Assembly: GCA_900323505.1 (NCBI GenBank) | Contig: OOIN01000035.1 | Location: 1-64,000 of the forward strand | Origin: Ustilago trichophora | Taxonomy: Eukaryota > Basidiomycota > Ustilaginomycetes > Ustilaginales > Ustilaginaceae | Length of the DNA: 64,000 nucleotides | Direction of reading: 5' to 3' | Shown here: in pieces, positions 60,783 to 64,000 of the stretch | How positions within the stretch are numbered: position 1 is the first letter of the stretch | How the letters are laid out: each line of letters opens with the position of its first letter | Position numbers and translations under genes: made by a program | Notes under the pieces: generated by a model | The model's database searches: none | Told to the model about the DNA's origin: nothing | Seen by the model: only the letters and a program-made list of their open reading frames with translations

Positions 60783-62165
60783 ATGCAGGCCCCAAAGCAG
60801 ATCGACACCGGCTTCGGCTCCTGCCTTGCTCCCATCGATCTGGAGGCCGCTCATCTGGCAGCTGAGCGTCTTCACCACCTCTCGATCAACCCCCCTGCCC
60901 CTCAGTACCCCGCTGGCTCGATTCACGGTGCCGACTTCCACCGCAGCAGCTTCACCATGCCCATCGCCTACCCTCGTTCCACCTACTCTGCCCCTCTCGC
61001 TGGTGGCGAGTCGCTTTCTGAGCTGCTTCCTGGAACCCACGAGGTCTTGTCCCAGAACGCTCGTGCTGTTGATGCTTGCCACTTTGTCCCCGTCAAGGTG
61101 GAGCCTACGCCAGGCCTCTACACCCCCTTTGTTCGTGGTGGCACAGACCCTAAGCAGCTTCGCAAGCGTCGCGTCCTGGTCGTGGAGCGATTGATCCCCA
61201 AGCGTGCTCCCAAAAATCCCGATGCCAAGATCCTCATCCTCACTCACGGACTTGGTTTTTCGAAGGAGTGCTTCATCCCCATTGTGGACGAGCTCCTGCG
61301 AACCAAGCCCAACGAGATCGAGGAGATCTGGATGATCGACACCCTCGGCCACGGAATGTCGGCAGTCGTCAACCGACAGCTCGATGACCCATCACCGCTC
61401 GAGTTCAGCGATCGCTGCATCGACGGCAACGATCTCGCTCGCGACATCCTTCAGTTCATCTGCTGCTTTATGCCCTCCAATCCCACCTCGACACCAGTCG
61501 AGCCTTCCCGCACTCTTGACTTTCACCTTCCTCGTTTGCCCAGGAAGAAGCTCGTCGGTATCGGCCACTCGTTTGGCGGTGCCGCGCTGACCCAGGCTTC
61601 TTACCATTTCCCCGATCTCTTCGACTCTGTCATCCTCCTGGAGAGCATCTTGGGAACATTCGAGCAGGTTGAGCGCATCCACGCTGTACCGCTGGCACGG
61701 TACACGCTACTCAAAAAGGACCGCTGGGAGTCGCGTGAGGAAGCTCGCATCGAGGCCAACACGGACAAGCACATGCAGCTCTGGCACCCTTCGGTGCGAG
61801 ATGCCTTCGCGGCTGGTATGCTCACAGAGTCGCTCACAAATCCTGGCACCGTTGAACGCAGTGCGGACAAGGTCGCTGAGGCTCTCTCGATTCGTGGCAA
61901 CCGACCAGGCATGCAGACCTCTCAGTACCTCCACTGTCTCCCTGCCCGCCTTCCAGTTCTGTTCGTTTCCGCTCACAAGCCACTCCTCCTCCCTCTCGAG
62001 GAAATCTTCCTCACTGCTCAGTCGATTCCCAACCTTCACTTTGAGGTCATGACCGGCACTCACAATCTTCCCCATGAGCGCCCCATCGAGATCGCTCACC
62101 GCATCGTCCGCTTCTGGCGTGAGACCGACGTCTCCACCCCCTTCTTCCGCGAAAGCCGACTCTAA
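60783..62165 (+). CDS. Alpha/beta hydrolase with PTS1 (Lpx1/AKT2-like)
   Basis: A 460-residue alpha/beta-hydrolase. An oxyanion-type HGLGFS begins at 155, and the nucleophile elbow GHSFGG places Ser263 as the nucleophile. A late His in MTGTHNLPHE is the likely third triad member. The first 125 residues have no domain I recognise. The protein ends in SRL, a type-1 peroxisomal signal. The fold and location match fungal peroxisomal hydrolases such as yeast lipase Lpx1 and proteins of AK-toxin clusters (AKT2 group); the substrate is unknown. The TAA stop begins an A15 run at 62164-62178. One exon; the start ATG follows ACAAC. Confidence 0.88.
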   Translation: MQAPKQIDTGFGSCLAPIDLEAAHLAAERLHHLSINPPAPQYPAGSIHGADFHRSSFTMPIAYPRSTYSAPLAGGESLSELLPGTHEVLSQNARAVDACHFVPVKVEPTPGLYTPFVRGGTDPKQLRKRRVLVVERLIPKRAPKNPDAKILILTHGLGFSKECFIPIVDELLRTKPNEIEEIWMIDTLGHGMSAVVNRQLDDPSPLEFSDRCIDGNDLARDILQFICCFMPSNPTSTPVEPSRTLDFHLPRLPRKKLVGIGHSFGGAALTQASYHFPDLFDSVILLESILGTFEQVERIHAVPLARYTLLKKDRWESREEARIEANTDKHMQLWHPSVRDAFAAGMLTESLTNPGTVERSADKVAEALSIRGNRPGMQTSQYLHCLPARLPVLFVSAHKPLLLPLEEIFLTAQSIPNLHFEVMTGTHNLPHERPIEIAHRIVRFWRETDVSTPFFRESRL

Positions 62166-62883
62166 AAAAAAAAAAAAAGGTTCACTCTCCCTCTCTACCT
62201 TTGGTCTTCCATTCATGGCAAGGGATCTCACCTCACACTCTTTCAAGGGCATCACGCTCGTCATCGTTTCATCATAGACAATCTTTTGGTCTCTAGGGTT
62301 CCCGTCACCATCTTGTATTATTAGGCCTTTACTGCATTACCTACATTTGGCACCATTCCTTGTCCGGTCTCCACCGCGGCGGCGAGCAATCCATCATGGT
62401 CCCACCCTCACAATTTTGTGACGCGTGCTGCAAGCTTGATGCCAAAGACAATTGTGAAGGAAGAAGTCAACCCGGTTTTGCAGCCTTGCTCGAGGCAGAA
62501 AAGAAAGCCGGAAATCGAGACTCGATTAAAGTTGTCTTTCTCCAATGCTGGCATTTTTGCTGTTTCCAAGTCAATGTTTCCGCGGATTGCACGGTTCGCC
62601 TCCACTCGAACGAATACCTGAATACCTGTGACATGGACTGCGAGTCGGGATCTTGATCCCGGAAATAAAGGTTGCGTGAATGGTCAAAACATGGCACCAA
62701 CGGGAACAGATTCGTTCAATGGTCCATCCCTTGCTTCTCGACCATCATCGCTGTCCGCGTGTCGAATGACGATAATATCTTTGCCCGCTCGTCTCAATCC
62801 ACCACCTACCTACATTAAACCAGCTCAAGTCGCAATTTTAGACGGAGACCGACACTCAACGGCTCTTCCAGGCTCGACACAAG
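62166..62883. other. Intergenic region
   Basis: Begins with the A15 tract just after the hydrolase stop. The remainder is the likely promoter of the AIG1-like gene. No domain-bearing frame is seen. Confidence 0.5.
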
Positions 62884-63861
62884 ATGGCGTTGACAACGAA
62901 ACCCTTGGCTTTGCTATGGCATACGATCGCAATCTCGTCGTGTATCTATGGCTTCAAGTCGCTCGAGGTGCTGCCCGATCTGTTGGGCGTTGACATGCGC
63001 AACGAATATGGAGGCTTTATGCAATTTCTGACAATGTGCGGCTTGGTCGGAACGGCAACTACCATGGGATTGGCCTTGATATTGGACTTGGTTCAGGGGC
63101 CCGAAGGTAAGTTCGGCGTGAAAAGATGTGGACATGCGATGGATGGTCTTTTAGCGGAGATGTCGTTTTCTTCTGGCTGACGCAAATCGTAAACACATCC
63201 ATCTTGGCGAACAGTTTTGCGCTGGCTCAAGGACGTGGTGATGGCAGCATCGCTTCCTACGGAGACCCTCATCACAATTCTATATTGGTCAATCGTCGCG
63301 ATCAACAAGGATCTGCTGGTGCAGCCCAGACAGATCATGGATCCAGCCAATCCCGGGCAGGTGCTTCGCGAAGAGACGATCGCGATTCCATTCTCGATCG
63401 ACGCAAGCCTGCACGCATTCCCCGGAGTTTTCTTGCTGGTTGACTTCTTCCTCTTCAGTCGACAACTGCCAAAATCGATTCCGATTGTACCAGTTGCTGT
63501 GGCTGTGACAGTTAGTTACTCGTAAGTATATGGTTGCGTTGAGCGTGGCATCGGCAACTCAACGGTCTACAACTTGATAACTCTGCTGACTTTGAAGCAA
63601 CGTCTCGCCTCGCTTTTCGTGCTTCGAAACGTCTGTTGTTCGCCGCTTAGACTCTGGGCGGAAAAGTGTGCCAAGATGAACGGCCACTACCCGTATCCTC
63701 TGCTCGGCTTGATGAATACACCACAGCGCATCGGTTTCTTTGCTGCCGCTGGCGCACTCGCATGCTTTGTCGGCTCAGTGGTCGCGCGGCTCCAAGCCCA
63801 ATTCAAGCAATCCGCCCGTACATCGCAGAGATCCAAGGCCAGCCACAAGAAGAAGAGTTAG
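62884..63861 (+). CDS. FAR-17a/AIG1-like membrane hydrolase (three exons)
   Basis: Exons 62884-63106, 63215-63521 and 63651-63861. The introns of 108 and 129 bases have GTAAGT donors and acceptors AACAG and CTTAG. Joined in frame they give 246 residues, the usual length of the family. About five or six hydrophobic helices are visible. GGFMQFLTMCG carries the Thr, and FSIDASLHAFPGVFLLVDFFLF carries the His, that form the Thr/His catalytic pair in human AIG1 and ADTRP, which hydrolyse fatty-acid esters of hydroxy fatty acids. The C-terminal part NGHYPYPLLGLMNTP is also family-like, and the tail is basic. Expected in the ER or plasma membrane. The splice sites were chosen by frame and family likeness. 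Confidence 0.82.
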
Positions 63862-64000
63862 AGACGGACACAGCCCTTTCCTGCACCTACGATGGTGTTG
63901 ATGATGCTCATACTTGTATTCCAACGTCATTCTCTCTGCTAGGCTGGGCTATTGGGTACAGAGGGATTGTTGTTGAGTAAAGGATCGGGTGATTGCCAGA

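Overview
The window is one chromosome end of a basidiomycete fungus, most probably a smut (Ustilaginales: Ustilago, Sporisorium, Pseudozyma or a relative). The first 154 bases are a pure CCCTAA array, the C-strand of a TTAGGG telomere. The first complete gene inward encodes a G-protein alpha subunit of the Ustilago Gpa3 type. Genes are large, mostly intronless and GC-rich with C-ending codons, and the few introns are about 70-130 bases with GTAAGT or GTACGT donors. All of this fits smut fungi. The species cannot be named from the sequence alone.

Region 1 (1-9.6 kb) is subtelomeric. A split gene on the minus strand carries two Cys/His metal-binding motifs of the kind found at the N-terminus of fungal telomere-linked RecQ helicases. 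It runs without a stop straight into the telomere array, so it looks like a gene broken and healed by telomere addition. gpa3 lies only about 3.4 kb from the telomere repeats and is followed by about 5 kb with only decayed coding fragments.

Region 2 (9.6-26 kb) is housekeeping: a WDR59/Sea3-like WD40-RWD protein, the G-patch ribosome-biogenesis protein PXR1, a small membrane protein, glycogen branching enzyme, a candidate small secreted protein, two identical tRNA-Thr(AGU) genes 5 kb apart, and a C2H2 zinc-finger protein.

Region 3 (26-44 kb) holds a large protein that reads as a P-loop NTPase joined to a PD-(D/E)XK nuclease (Crinkler/KAP-like architecture), a single-pass membrane protein with a long cytoplasmic tail, a mitochondrial carrier, and a >2100-residue DH-BAR-SH3 Rho/Cdc42 exchange factor whose first exon was not found.

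Region 4 (46-64 kb) is metabolic: a myo-inositol/sugar-type MFS transporter with an inverted relic of its own second exon beside it, a vanillyl-alcohol-oxidase-type flavoprotein, a 4-coumarate-CoA-ligase-like enzyme ending in AKL, two zinc alcohol dehydrogenases of different subfamilies, an alpha/beta hydrolase ending in SRL, and a FAR-17a/AIG1 membrane hydrolase. Oxidase, dehydrogenase and CoA ligase together could carry a lignin-type phenylpropanoid from alcohol to CoA ester; this is a hypothesis from gene content. Short palindromic arrays built on TACTGTACAG recur between genes throughout the window.
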